A stretch of DNA of 61,810 bases from Pseudomonadota bacterium (lineage in GTDB: Bacteria; Pseudomonadota; Alphaproteobacteria; RF32; CAG-239), in the NCBI GenBank assembly GCA_018362935.1, contig JAHALQ010000008.1:1-61810 (forward strand). Direction: 5' to 3'. Both the position numbers and the translations under genes were made by a program. Positions within the stretch are counted from its first letter, which is position 1. Every line of letters begins with the position of its first letter. Below the pieces are notes generated by a model. It was not told the DNA's origin. It made no database searches and saw only the letters and a program-made list of their open reading frames with translations. This document shows positions 52,879 through 61,764 of this stretch, piece by piece.

Positions 52879-53749
52879 AACTGGTCGTAATGCAGAATAA
52901 GGGGATTTTGCAGATCTTGATAATACGGTGGCCGGACTTGGTCATCTTATTCTGATAGAAGAAACGCAAAATCGAATATTTTATTCTCTTAAAGAAAAAA
53001 GCAAAATAATCGTCACGCATAAATTTTTTGATTTCGTCATTCGGAATATTAGAGAGCAGCCGGGTAACCGAGTTTTTGGAAAAACCGCCCCTCGAGAAAA
53101 TCTTTCTTTTAATGAGCGGAGAACGTGCCGCCAGCAGTTGGCAGCCGTATTTGCAGGGATTGGATATTCCTGAATTTATCGTGCAATAGACGTCAAAACT
53201 GTATTTTCCCTTTTCAATCAGAAGGCGGGATAAGCCGACTTCATAACGGCTGACCACGTCCCAGAAAGACTTTTCCTGTGTAACTCCTTCAAAAAAATCC
53301 TTGAATAATGCCGAATTAAATACATTTTTCTTAAAAACCATAAAATAGCTTTGCAGATGCTCCAGAGCAGATTGGCAGTTTTTGGTTACGCCCCAGAAGT
53401 CGCCGCGGGAATTTTCCATGCAAGTAAACATTTCCGCAAACGGAAACACCGGGCCGTAACAGCTGTCGTTGCATAAGACCAGTTCATCGGCATCGGCAAA
53501 CAGAGACAATTGCGAAGCGACCCGCAGCCCGCGCTTCCACGAGCCGAAATCATACTCGCCGTGTTTTTCAAATACTGCTTTGTCGACAATTTTTTCAAGC
53601 TGTTGCAAATATATCGGCGACGGTTCGTTATCCGCGGCATAAATCAAAGTATCGGCAATTTCGCGCAGCCCTTTCAGATAATATAGGACATAGTTTTCAA
53701 TTTTGGATTTTCGGTTGTGTCCGGCGAAAATAACCACACGCTTAGTCAT
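52868..53749 (-). CDS. Rhamnan synthesis protein F-like glycan enzyme
   Basis: 293 residues of the RgpF family: RVVIFAGHNRKSKIENYVLYYL, KHGEYDFGSWKRGLRVA and DELVLCNDSCYGPVFPF are the conserved blocks, with NSGISNPCKYGCQLLA later. GAGAGGGA precedes the ATG. Together with the following glycosyltransferase it forms a short operon directly behind the second leader RNA, as the 26445 gene does behind the first. It is distantly related to the 26445-27341 product. Confidence 0.75.
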   Translation of the reverse strand: MTKRVVIFAGHNRKSKIENYVLYYLKGLREIADTLIYAADNEPSPIYLQQLEKIVDKAVFEKHGEYDFGSWKRGLRVASQLSLFADADELVLCNDSCYGPVFPFAEMFTCMENSRGDFWGVTKNCQSALEHLQSYFMVFKKNVFNSALFKDFFEGVTQEKSFWDVVSRYEVGLSRLLIEKGKYSFDVYCTINSGISNPCKYGCQLLAARSPLIKRKIFSRGGFSKNSVTRLLSNIPNDEIKKFMRDDYFAFFFKRIKYSILRFFYQNKMTKSGHRIIKICKIPLFCITTSYDL

Positions 53750-53772
53750 CGGCAGTCCCTCTCAAGAAGCAT

Positions 53773-54073
53773 AAAAAAACCACCCGTTGAAAGGTGGTCG
53801 GAGAGTTCAGAAAGCATGTTCGTTAAATGCCTCTTTGGGTCTTTAAAGTTCAGAACTTCTGGACATACACCCAAAGCTCCCCGACCTTGCGCATAGTCGG
53901 GGATATATTATCGGATTATAGATATAACATCATACCTATACCAATTGACGATGCTATATCTATGCACCGAACGAACATAGAGCTTCTGACAGCTCCGCAC
54001 CTATTCTCAGGCACTCGGCCGAGCAAATCTCAGCCTTAAGAGCAAGGCTAATACGATGTTGTTTGGAAGTCAA
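53773..54073 (-). ncRNA. Structured leader RNA, copy 2
   Basis: Inverted copy of 26108-26412. On the minus strand it has TTGACT (54073-54068), 17 bases, TAGCCT, then the same hairpins in the same order and a terminator ACCACCT (53798-53792) with GGGTGGT (53785-53779) and seven T to 53773. Differences lie mostly in loops: the CCCCGAC/GTCGGGG stem is kept while its loop changes, and the CTTTGGGT stem pairs with ACCCAAAG here, ACCCGAAG in copy 1. It ends 23 bases before the RgpF-like start. The remaining 54074-54207 is AT-rich; no gene seen. Confidence 0.75.
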
Positions 54074-54207
54074 CAAAGAAAAACTTATTTCAGGCAAGAA
54101 GAACAATAAATTTTGTCAATATATAAGACTTGATTAATGGTTGACTTATTCCTTAAAATATTCGATAATAAAAATAGTGTAACAACTTTTTATCCGGGGT
54201 ACATCGC

Positions 54208-55398
54208 ATGAACTCTTTACGCTTTTTCTTATCCTTTTCCATTCTTACGCCTGGACTTGTCTGGACCGTTTTCGACGCCCGCGCCCAGACCTGTACCCAG
54301 GCGCCTTCCTGTTCCGAACTCGGCTACACCAAGTCAGCTTCCGACTGTGCCGGAAAAACGATTTTGTACTGCCCGTTTGACAAGACCAAAGCATATTGCG
54401 TGGATGAAATTACCTGTGCTTCGTTAGGCTTTAATGACACGGTTTCCGAATGTCCGGGCGATTATACGCTGTGCCCGTCGGATTCAACCAAAGGCAAGTG
54501 CATTTTTGAAGCGCGTCCCGGTGATTTGAAGTACTCTCTGCGCACTTCCAACCATAACGGCTGGCTGCTGTGCAACGGCGCTTCGTACAGTTCGGCGCAG
54601 TATCCGGAGCTCTATGAGGCTATTAAAGATTCTTTCGGTACAAATCTGCCCAGTTATTCGGGTTATTTTCTCAAGGCTGCGGCCACCAGTTCGGCTTCGT
54701 CTTTCAAAACCTATGAGCAGGCCGGGCTGCCCAATATTACGGGTTCCATCGCATATGGCGCTCCCGGAAATTACCAAAATTACACTTCCGGAGCTTTGTA
54801 CGCCTCAGTCAAAAGCGGAAGTAAAGGTATTGGCAATGGCGGCGATACGTATGGTTTAGGTTTTGACGCCTCAAAGTCCAATTCTATATACGGACGGTCA
54901 TATACGGTCACGCCGCAAAACTACCCGGCCAATATTTTCATTTATGCCGGGCGCGTCAAGGCTAAAGCGCCGTCTTCTTGTGCGGCAGGAAACTTTTTAT
55001 ATAAAGACGGCACTTGCTCGTCAACTTATACTTCCACAAAAACATTGCTCGGTTTGGTTAATAATGTTTATTCCTATACCGGTTACAAACGTATTTATTA
55101 TGCATGGGGCGGCAACAAAACCGCATCTAACCGCACCGCGGCAGACGCCGCATGCAAAAGTCAGGGCGGAAATTCGGCCTCAACGGCTTGTGACCAGGAT
55201 GTCAGAAACTTTACTTCGATAACCATTCCGTCAAACTCGGTTGTCGTTTCACCCAACAGTTCAGCCAAAAAATATGTATTGTGCTTTAACGAAAACAGCT
55301 ACTTTACTTGTAATTCAAGCGGTTGCACCAGAGGCGGCAGCGATTATACCGGCACCAAGTATTATTACTGTGACAGCTACGTTGATTTTTACGAATAA
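54208..55398 (+). CDS. Secreted protein with Cys-rich repeats and tail-collar domain
   Basis: 396 residues. Signal peptide ends near VFDARAQ. Two Cys-rich repeats follow (CSELGYTKSASDC...LYCPFDKTKAYC and CASLGFNDTVSEC...LCPSDSTKGKC), then a phage tail-collar-like domain (GWLLCNGASYSSAQYPELYEAI, LPSYSGYFLKA) and a Cys/Ser/Tyr-rich end. The collar domain is common in phage fibres and in some bacterial secreted or surface proteins; no phage genes are near and there is a signal peptide, so it is probably a surface protein. Terminator follows. Confidence 0.65.
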   Translation: MNSLRFFLSFSILTPGLVWTVFDARAQTCTQAPSCSELGYTKSASDCAGKTILYCPFDKTKAYCVDEITCASLGFNDTVSECPGDYTLCPSDSTKGKCIFEARPGDLKYSLRTSNHNGWLLCNGASYSSAQYPELYEAIKDSFGTNLPSYSGYFLKAAATSSASSFKTYEQAGLPNITGSIAYGAPGNYQNYTSGALYASVKSGSKGIGNGGDTYGLGFDASKSNSIYGRSYTVTPQNYPANIFIYAGRVKAKAPSSCAAGNFLYKDGTCSSTYTSTKTLLGLVNNVYSYTGYKRIYYAWGGNKTASNRTAADAACKSQGGNSASTACDQDVRNFTSITIPSNSVVVSPNSSAKKYVLCFNENSYFTCNSSGCTRGGSDYTGTKYYYCDSYVDFYE

Positions 55399-55402
55399 AT
55401 GC

Positions 55403-55434
55403 AAAGCCCCGGAGCAATCCGGGGCTTTGTTTTG
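55403..55434 (+). terminator. Terminator after the collar-domain gene
   Basis: Eleven-bp stem AAAGCCCCGGA/TCCGGGGCTTT followed by GTTTT. Confidence 0.88.
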
Positions 55435-55448
55435 GAATAAAGCGGCGA

Positions 55449-56234
55449 TTATTTGTCTTCGCTTTCGACAATAACGCCCTTCACCAGAATAAATCCCGGC
55501 GTGCGCCCGTTAAACGAATTGCATTTTTTTGACAAATCGACGGCTTCGTCATCAAGAACGTTAGCCCGCGTCTGATTGGCCGGGGCTTTTTTGCCGTTGT
55601 TGGTTTTGGCCGTCAACTGGGCTTCCTGTTCTTTGGCCTTGTCTATTTTTATCTCTTCAGGCGCTTTAAGAATTTTCTCCAAAACCCCCTGCGTTTCTTT
55701 TGAGCGGCGGTTGGTATAAACAATGTTTTGCTTTTCCGCCGGCAGCATGGCTAAAATCTTTTCCAGATTGTCGAGCTGTTTGTTTTTCTTAATCAGGTTA
55801 ATGTCGTCGACCACCAGAATATCGGTATTGGAAAGGTCAACCTTGCCCTGTCCGGCAATTTCCATGAGCAGTTCCGGCGAGCCGAGTACAACGTTGGCCT
55901 CGTTATCGATTTCTTCCTGCGTATCATTTTTGGCGGCTTCGTTGATTTCATGATATTTGTTAAAAATCGCCAACTGGTCGGAAATCATGACCGAGCAGTC
56001 CGAATTCGGCGTGATAATCAGAATGTTGCGCGCTTTTTTGCTGCTGATAACGTCCAACAGCGGCAGAACGTAAGACATGGTTTTGCCGCAGCCCTGCGGC
56101 GCGATTGTAAAGACGTCTTTGCCCTGCAGGATTGACGGGATGACATCGGCCTGAACAGTTGTCGGTTCGGTAATGCCGAATTCCTCAATCGCTTTGATTG
56201 TCTGTTCGCTTAAGCCTAAATCTGCAAAATTCAT
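55449..56234 (-). CDS. Single-domain DEAD-box-like protein with altered motifs
   Basis: 261 residues matching only the first RecA domain of DEAD-box helicases: FADLGLSEQTIKAIEEFGITEPTTVQADVIP is a normal Q motif, but motif I reads APQGCGKT, motif II reads VVDDIN in place of DEAD, and motif III SAT reads YTN. The second RecA domain is absent; the C-terminal 70 residues are a charged linker and a short segment ending GFILVKGVIVESEDK. Nucleotide binding is possible, helicase activity unlikely. It may be a degraded or repurposed helicase. Confidence 0.75.
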   Translation of the reverse strand: MNFADLGLSEQTIKAIEEFGITEPTTVQADVIPSILQGKDVFTIAPQGCGKTMSYVLPLLDVISSKKARNILIITPNSDCSVMISDQLAIFNKYHEINEAAKNDTQEEIDNEANVVLGSPELLMEIAGQGKVDLSNTDILVVDDINLIKKNKQLDNLEKILAMLPAEKQNIVYTNRRSKETQGVLEKILKAPEEIKIDKAKEQEAQLTAKTNNGKKAPANQTRANVLDDEAVDLSKKCNSFNGRTPGFILVKGVIVESEDK

Positions 56235-56307
56235 TATAAAATCCTATATTAATCGTTGAAATTAACCTGATACTAAGGATTTTCCAATCGATAGTCAAGC
56301 TAAACCG

Positions 56308-56670
56308 TTATGCGCGGCCATATTTGTCTTCCAGGCGGACGATGTCGTTTTCGTCAAGTTTCTCTCCGGTCTGAATTTCGATAAATTCCATGTTTTCATT
56401 GGTTTCGTTTTGGATGCGGTGCTTGGTTTCGGCCGGAATATAAACCGATTCATTGGCTTTGCGGACAATCTTGTCATCGCCGAGAGTGACGACCGCTTCG
56501 CCTTTGACGATAATCCAGTGCTCGCTCCGAAAGTGGTGCAGCTGCAAAGACAAAATGCTGCCCGGCGTTACGCAGATTCTTTTGACGCAGAAATTGTCTT
56601 CCGCATCCAGGACTTCCCATGTGCCCCAGGGGCGGGTATCGCGGTCGCCTCTTTTGTAGTTATTAGCCAT
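56308..56670 (-). CDS. Phosphomannose isomerase-like cupin
   Basis: 120 residues with the cupin of type II mannose-6-phosphate isomerases: RPWGTWEVLD, LSLQLHHFRSEHWIIVKGEA (metal-binding His/Glu pattern) and VYIPAETKHRIQNET. In the full enzyme this domain follows a GDP-mannose pyrophosphorylase; here it stands alone. A role in mannose sugar supply for surface glycans is plausible. AAAGGA is eight bases upstream. Confidence 0.85.
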   Translation of the reverse strand: MANNYKRGDRDTRPWGTWEVLDAEDNFCVKRICVTPGSILSLQLHHFRSEHWIIVKGEAVVTLGDDKIVRKANESVYIPAETKHRIQNETNENMEFIEIQTGEKLDENDIVRLEDKYGRA

Positions 56671-56766
56671 TTTTTAATTCCTTTTCTTTATATTTTACTT
56701 GATGTAAAAAAATATAAAGAATATAAGTAAAAGCGCAAGCTTAAAAAAGATATTGGTGGAAAACAG

Positions 56767-59031
56767 ATGAAGTCACCGGCCATAAATCAGGCGATGAATA
56801 TTTTGCGGGAACTCCGCTCAATTTCCGAAGCCAGTCACGACATTCCCGAAAAAATGGAAAAGATTGTCGCGATGATTGCGCGGCAGATGGAGGCAGATGC
56901 CAGTGCCTGTTATGTCGTTGTGGATGACAATTATCTCGAACTGTTTGCCGCCAGCGGCTTTAATCCGGACATTGCGCATAAAATATCGCTGCGCGTCGGC
57001 GAGGGGCTGGTCGGCGAAGTCGCCAAGACCGGGCGGTCGCTGATAGTTTCCGACGTTTGGAAACACCCTGCTTTTTCATACAAGCCCGACATGGGCGAAG
57101 AACCTTATAAATCGTTTATCGGCGTGCCGCTGATTCGCTGGAACCGTGCTGTCGGCGTCATTTCTCTTCAAAAAAAAGAAACATACGAATACTCCCGCAC
57201 AGAGCTGGAAGTTCTGGAAACCGTGGCGATGGTTTTGACCGATATGGTTGCGTCCGAGGAGATGATTGATTATAAAAACCAGCTCATCAAGTCGCGCGGG
57301 CAGAGCAGCAAGGAAAAATACAAAGGCCTGAGCCTGTCCAAAGGCTATGGTATCGGCAATGCGGTTGTGCACCGCCGCCGTCAGGCCGTTACCAAAATTT
57401 TTGCCGAAGACAAAGAAAAAGAGCTGAAGCGCCTTGAAGTCGCCCACACCAAAATGAACGCCGATTTGGATGAAAAATTTAACTCGACCAAACTCGGTAT
57501 CGGCGAACATGTCGACATTTTGGACGCCTATCGGATGTTTGCCAAGGACAAGGGCTGGTATAAAAAAATTGCCGACAACGTCAACAGCGGCCTGACCGCC
57601 GAGGCAGCTGTCGAACGTGCCTATGAAGATATGTGGAACCGCTTGTCCGGCACGCAGGACAGTTATATGCGCGAGCGGCTGCATGACTTGCGCGACGTCG
57701 CCGACCGCCTCATCGGATATTTGAGCGGCGACCAGGCGACGGATTTGGTCACGCGGTATGAAAATCTTGTCGTCGTGGCGCAGACGATGGGACCTGCCGA
57801 CCTCATGGATTATGACTATACCAAAATCCGCGGCTTGGTCATTGAAGACGGCACGCCGACCATGCATGTGGCGATTGTCGCCAAAGCGCTGGGGATTCCG
57901 GTTGTGGCCAAAATCAACGGGATTTACAACCAGATTAAAAGCGGCGAGCTTTTGGCGCTCGATGGCAATGAAGGCTATGTCTATATCCGCCCGAGTTCGC
58001 CGGTGCAGGAACGTTTTAAGGCGAAGATTCGCGAGAAAGAACAGCTGAAAGCCAAGCTGGCGGCGCTCAAAAAGCTGCCGTCCAAAACACTCGACGGCCA
58101 GCGTATTAATTTGTACTTGAATGTCGGGCTGGCATTTGATTTGGATTATATCGAAACCACCAATTGCGACGGCATTGGCCTCTATCGCACCGAAATACCT
58201 TTTATGGCCTCTGAGGTTATGCCGGATGTCGAGCAGCAGATAAGCTATTACCGCGAATTGATGGACCGTGCCGGCAATAAAAAAGTCGTTTTCCGCAGTC
58301 TGGACGTCGGCTCTGACAAACTGCTGCCGTATTGGAGCAACGCCGGTGAAGACAATCCCGCAATCGGCTGGCGTTCAATCCGCATCACACTGGACCGCCG
58401 CGCCATTTTACGTAAGCAGATGCGGGCTTTTTTGCGCGCCGCCGAGGGCAAAGAACTCAATGTCATGTTTCCGATGATTTCCAATTATGCCGAGTTTGAA
58501 GAAGCCCGTGAAACCCTTATGATTGAGCTGGAAAAAGAAAAACGCCGCGGCCATCCCGCGCCGAAAAAGGTTAATGTCGGCCTGATGATTGAGGTTCCTT
58601 CCATAGTTTTTCAGTTAGAGTCGGTTTTGAAAGTCGCTGATTTTATTTCAATCGGCACCAATGACTTGGCGCAGTTTGTTTTTGCCTGCGACCGCGGCAA
58701 TCCGCGCCTGACCGAGCGTTACGACGTCTTGTCGGCGCCGTTTTTGCGTGTGATGCAGGAAATTATTACCAAAGCCAACGAAGCCGGGGTCTTGTGCTCG
58801 GTTTGCGGCGAAATGGCCGGCAACCCGATTGAAGCGATGGCGCTGATAAGCCTGGGCTATCGTAATCTCTCGATGTCAGGTTCATCTTTCGGGCGCGTCA
58901 AAAGTATGGTTCGCTCCCTTAATGTCGAAGACATTGAGGACTATATTAAGATTTTGCTGAAATCCAACCGCCGGACACTGCGTCCGCAGTTGATTTCCTA
59001 TGCCAATGATCACGGTATTGAAATTTATTAA
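56767..59031 (+). CDS. ptsP: Phosphoenolpyruvate-protein phosphotransferase PtsP (EI-Ntr)
   Basis: 754 residues: N-terminal GAF domain (residues 15-165), EI N-terminal domain with the phosphorylated histidine in DGTPTMHVAIVAKALGIP (about residue 364), and a C-terminal PEP-utilising barrel with GLYRTEIPFM, FRSLDVGSDKLLPYW and GTNDLAQF. It starts the nitrogen phosphotransfer chain (to NPr and PtsN), which tunes nitrogen and potassium metabolism. Neither npr nor ptsN is in the window. Confidence 0.95.
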   Translation: MKSPAINQAMNILRELRSISEASHDIPEKMEKIVAMIARQMEADASACYVVVDDNYLELFAASGFNPDIAHKISLRVGEGLVGEVAKTGRSLIVSDVWKHPAFSYKPDMGEEPYKSFIGVPLIRWNRAVGVISLQKKETYEYSRTELEVLETVAMVLTDMVASEEMIDYKNQLIKSRGQSSKEKYKGLSLSKGYGIGNAVVHRRRQAVTKIFAEDKEKELKRLEVAHTKMNADLDEKFNSTKLGIGEHVDILDAYRMFAKDKGWYKKIADNVNSGLTAEAAVERAYEDMWNRLSGTQDSYMRERLHDLRDVADRLIGYLSGDQATDLVTRYENLVVVAQTMGPADLMDYDYTKIRGLVIEDGTPTMHVAIVAKALGIPVVAKINGIYNQIKSGELLALDGNEGYVYIRPSSPVQERFKAKIREKEQLKAKLAALKKLPSKTLDGQRINLYLNVGLAFDLDYIETTNCDGIGLYRTEIPFMASEVMPDVEQQISYYRELMDRAGNKKVVFRSLDVGSDKLLPYWSNAGEDNPAIGWRSIRITLDRRAILRKQMRAFLRAAEGKELNVMFPMISNYAEFEEARETLMIELEKEKRRGHPAPKKVNVGLMIEVPSIVFQLESVLKVADFISIGTNDLAQFVFACDRGNPRLTERYDVLSAPFLRVMQEIITKANEAGVLCSVCGEMAGNPIEAMALISLGYRNLSMSGSSFGRVKSMVRSLNVEDIEDYIKILLKSNRRTLRPQLISYANDHGIEIY

Positions 59032-59083
59032 AAAGTGTGCGACAATCAGCACAATTTTCGAGTCTGACAAAAAGGAAAAAGTC

Positions 59084-60043
59084 GTGAAGAAAGAGAAAAG
59101 CAACGAGAAACAAACAGTTACTGCCGAACCGGAGGCTGCCGCGGAAGCCCCTGTTGAGACTCCGGCGCCCAAAGTAGAAAACAAAATTACCAAAGTCGGC
59201 AGCCTGCTCAAGGAAATGCGCCTGCAAAAAGGCCTGCGCCTGCCCGATATCGCCAAAAAACTCTGTATCCGCAGAATATATCTGGAGGCGATTGAAGAAA
59301 GCGATTATGCCGAAATTCCGCCTTTTCCCTATGGGATTGGCTTTGTCCGTTCTTATGCGACCTATCTGGGGTTGAACAGCGGCAACATTGTTGAGCTGTA
59401 CAAAGATGAAACCATGCCCAAATCCGACAAAGAAATTTTTGTTTTGGAACCGCAGAGCGAAGCGAGCATTCCCAACAAAAAGTACCTGCTCATAAGCCTG
59501 CTGGCAATCGCCCTGGTTTACGGCGGCTGGTCGGTTTATAACAATGCCGAGGTTGAAGAGGCGGCCGAGCCTGCGGAAGTTGAACAAATTGGCGCTGTCG
59601 ATGTTACCGAAGAGCTGCCGATTGTTGTCGAAGATTTTTCGGCGGAGCCGGTAATGGAAGCGCCCGAAGTATCGGAACCCGCTTTGACAGAGCCGCAAAT
59701 TGTCATGACTGACGAGGCGTTTGTCGAACCGGTTGCCGAAGCGCCCAAGCCGACGGTTGCCGAACCGGCTGCTCCGGCTGCAGCTGAAATTCGCAAGAGC
59801 GGCGTTGTCATCAATGTAAAGGAAGAAACCTGGGTTGAAGTTAAGGATGCCGGCAGGCTTTATATCAGCAAGGTTTTGCAGCCCGGAACGTCTTATACCG
59901 TTCCTGAAGGGCAGGGGATGATTCTTTCGGTCGGCAAGGTTAACGGCGTGGAAGTCGTTGTCAACGGTGTGGTAACTCCCGTTGTCAAGGCCGGCAAAAA
60001 AATGAACATTGCTTTGGATCCGTACATCAACGGAAACCATTAG
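59084..60043 (+). CDS. rodZ: RodZ-like cell-shape protein
   Basis: About 319 residues from GTG 59084, with AAAGGA eight bases upstream; a frame from 59000 would overlap ptsP and lacks a ribosome site. A cytoplasmic helix-turn-helix (VGSLLKEMRLQKGLRLPDIAKKL), PFPYGIGFVRSYATYLGL, a membrane helix (YLLISLLAIALVYGGWSVY), a Glu/Pro/Ala-rich periplasmic linker and a C-terminal DUF4115 beta domain (VVINVKEETWVEVKDAGR) are in RodZ order. RodZ links MreB to the wall-synthesis machinery. Confidence 0.88.
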   Translation: MKKEKSNEKQTVTAEPEAAAEAPVETPAPKVENKITKVGSLLKEMRLQKGLRLPDIAKKLCIRRIYLEAIEESDYAEIPPFPYGIGFVRSYATYLGLNSGNIVELYKDETMPKSDKEIFVLEPQSEASIPNKKYLLISLLAIALVYGGWSVYNNAEVEEAAEPAEVEQIGAVDVTEELPIVVEDFSAEPVMEAPEVSEPALTEPQIVMTDEAFVEPVAEAPKPTVAEPAAPAAAEIRKSGVVINVKEETWVEVKDAGRLYISKVLQPGTSYTVPEGQGMILSVGKVNGVEVVVNGVVTPVVKAGKKMNIALDPYINGNH

Positions 60044-60062
60044 CGGATAAATGCAGATATAA

Positions 60063-60102
60063 GAAAATAGCGGCGCGTTCTGCCCGCTGTTTTCTTTTTT
60101 TT
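60063..60102 (+). terminator. Terminator between rodZ and prfA
   Basis: Eleven-base arms GAAAATAGCGG (60063-60073) and CCGCTGTTTTC (60084-60094), one mismatch, followed by eight T. Confidence 0.85.
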
Positions 60103-60130
60103 GTATAAAGGATAATAAAGGAATTTTTGA

Positions 60131-61204
60131 ATGAATTTTGCAGAAAAACTTGCCAATGTCGTCAACCGCTATCATGAAGTGGAAGCCCTTATTTCCGAAC
60201 CGGGGCTTAACTCGGACGATTTGGTTAAGATGAACAAAGAACTGGCCAACCTGACACCGGTCGTCGAAGCGATTAACCAATACAATTCTGCCGAAAAAAA
60301 CATGAACGATGCCAAGGCGATGATGGATGATGCGTCGCTGGACAAGGAAATGCGCGATTTGGCCGAAACGGAATATTTTGAGCTTAAGGACAAACTCCCG
60401 GAATTGGAGAAGCATATTAAAATTCTGCTTCTGCCTAAAGATGCCGAAGATGAGAAAAACGCCATTTTGGAAGTCCGCGCCGGTACCGGCGGTGATGAGG
60501 CGGCCTTGTTTGCGGCGGTTTTGTTTGAAATGTACCAGCGCTATGCCGCTTTGCAGGGTTGGAAGTTCGAGGTTATGGATGCCAGCGAAAACGAACTTGG
60601 CGGCTATAAAGAGGCTTCGGCCTGTATTTCCGGCAAAAACGTGTTTTCCAAACTTAAGTTTGAATCCGGCGCGCACCGCGTCCAGCGCGTGCCTGTGACG
60701 GAATCTCAGGGCAGGGTGCATACCTCGGCCGCCACCGTGGCGGTTTTGCCCGAGGCCGAAGAAGTCGACATTTACATTAATCCGGCGGATTTGAAACTGG
60801 AAACTTATCGTTCGTCCGGTGCCGGCGGCCAGAAGGTCAACAAGACCGATTCCGCGGTGCGCATTATCCATATTCCGACAGGCGTGGTTGCAGAATCGCA
60901 GGAAGAGCGTTCGCAGTATAAAAACCGCGAGAATGCCATGCGCAAATTGCGCGCCCGCTTATATGACGCGCAAAAACAGGCCAAAGACGCCGAATACGCC
61001 CAAAACCGCAAATCTCAGGTTGGCAGCGGCGACCGTTCCGAACGTATACGTACCTACAATTATCCGCAGGGGCGCGTAACCGACCATAGAATTAATCTGA
61101 CATTGTATAAGCTGGAAGAAATTGTTTCCGGCGATGCGCTGGGCGAAATAATCGATGCTCTGATTGCCGAAGATCAGGCGCAGAAACTCGCCGAACTGGA
61201 TTAA
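60131..61204 (+). CDS. prfA: Peptide chain release factor 1
   Basis: 357 residues, normal RF1 length. VRAGTGGDEAALFAA in domain 2 and the catalytic GGQ in SSGAGGQKVNKTDSAVRI (about residue 234) are present. Recognises UAA and UAG. The SSGAGGQ context also invites methylation by PrmC, which is not encoded here. Confidence 0.96.
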   Translation: MNFAEKLANVVNRYHEVEALISEPGLNSDDLVKMNKELANLTPVVEAINQYNSAEKNMNDAKAMMDDASLDKEMRDLAETEYFELKDKLPELEKHIKILLLPKDAEDEKNAILEVRAGTGGDEAALFAAVLFEMYQRYAALQGWKFEVMDASENELGGYKEASACISGKNVFSKLKFESGAHRVQRVPVTESQGRVHTSAATVAVLPEAEEVDIYINPADLKLETYRSSGAGGQKVNKTDSAVRIIHIPTGVVAESQEERSQYKNRENAMRKLRARLYDAQKQAKDAEYAQNRKSQVGSGDRSERIRTYNYPQGRVTDHRINLTLYKLEEIVSGDALGEIIDALIAEDQAQKLAELD

Positions 61205-61205
61205 C

Positions 61206-61233
61206 AAAAAGCCCCTCGTTCGAGGGGCTTTTT
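61206..61233 (+). terminator. Terminator after prfA
   Basis: Thirteen-bp stem AAAAAGCCCCTCG/CGAGGGGCTTTTT with a two-base loop; works in both directions. Confidence 0.88.
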
Positions 61234-61308
61234 ATGATTCGTGGTTTGTTATCAGGACTTTTCCGGGTTATTCCCGGCAAAGAGGTATGGCCTGTTGCGG
61301 CGTACAGA

Positions 61309-61656
61309 TTATTGTTCCGGTTCGGGAATGCCGCCTGTTGCGGCAGCCTGGCGCGACTGCTCGCGGATGAGCTCGGCCAGTTCCCTGCCGGTGAACGTAT
61401 AAACCGGTTCCGGCGTGAAATGTTCGATATCTATATTCAGCAGCGCGTTGTAATTGCCGAGAAACCTTATCAGGCTGCCGACGGTTTTGGCGCCCAGCCG
61501 GACAGGCGAGCCGTTCTCGTAAGCGTTAATGGTCTTTTGAGAAACGTTTTGCTTTGCCGCTGCTTCCTCAACCGTGAGGTCAAGGCTTTCACGGACATCG
61601 CGCAGAATTCTGCCGATGTTTTTGTAAATTGCTGTTTTTTGAGATGTGGTCAACAT
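61309..61656 (-). CDS. XRE-family transcriptional regulator
   Basis: 115 residues. The N-terminal helix-turn-helix (IGRILRDVRESLDLTVEEAAAKQNVSQKTINAYENG) is of the Cro/C1 type; the C-terminal part is short and ends with an Ala/Gln-rich helix. No target can be named and no partner gene is next to it in the window. Confidence 0.82.
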   Translation of the reverse strand: MLTTSQKTAIYKNIGRILRDVRESLDLTVEEAAAKQNVSQKTINAYENGSPVRLGAKTVGSLIRFLGNYNALLNIDIEHFTPEPVYTFTGRELAELIREQSRQAAATGGIPEPEQ

Positions 61657-61736
61657 TAGAATTGTAACTCCTTGATTTCTTGTTAAACAAAAGAAATCCG
61701 CCTCATCTGAAAAGAAAAGGCGGGGAGCGCGAGGAT

Positions 61737-61764
61737 AAAAAACACCGTTGCTCCGGTGTTTTTT
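61737..61764. terminator. Hairpin terminator near the right edge
   Basis: Eleven-bp stem AAAAAACACCG/CGGTGTTTTTT, symmetrical in T content, so it may serve a plus-strand or minus-strand transcript. A further inverted repeat GTTTAC/GTAAAC lies at the very end (61777-61810). Confidence 0.7.

Noticed and set aside
54208..55398. Prophage remnant based on the tail-collar domain
   Set aside because: No other phage genes, integrase or att sites flank it, and it has a signal peptide.
58946..60871. 641-residue open frame on the minus strand
   Set aside because: Antisense to ptsP, rodZ and prfA, all of which are confidently coding on the plus strand.
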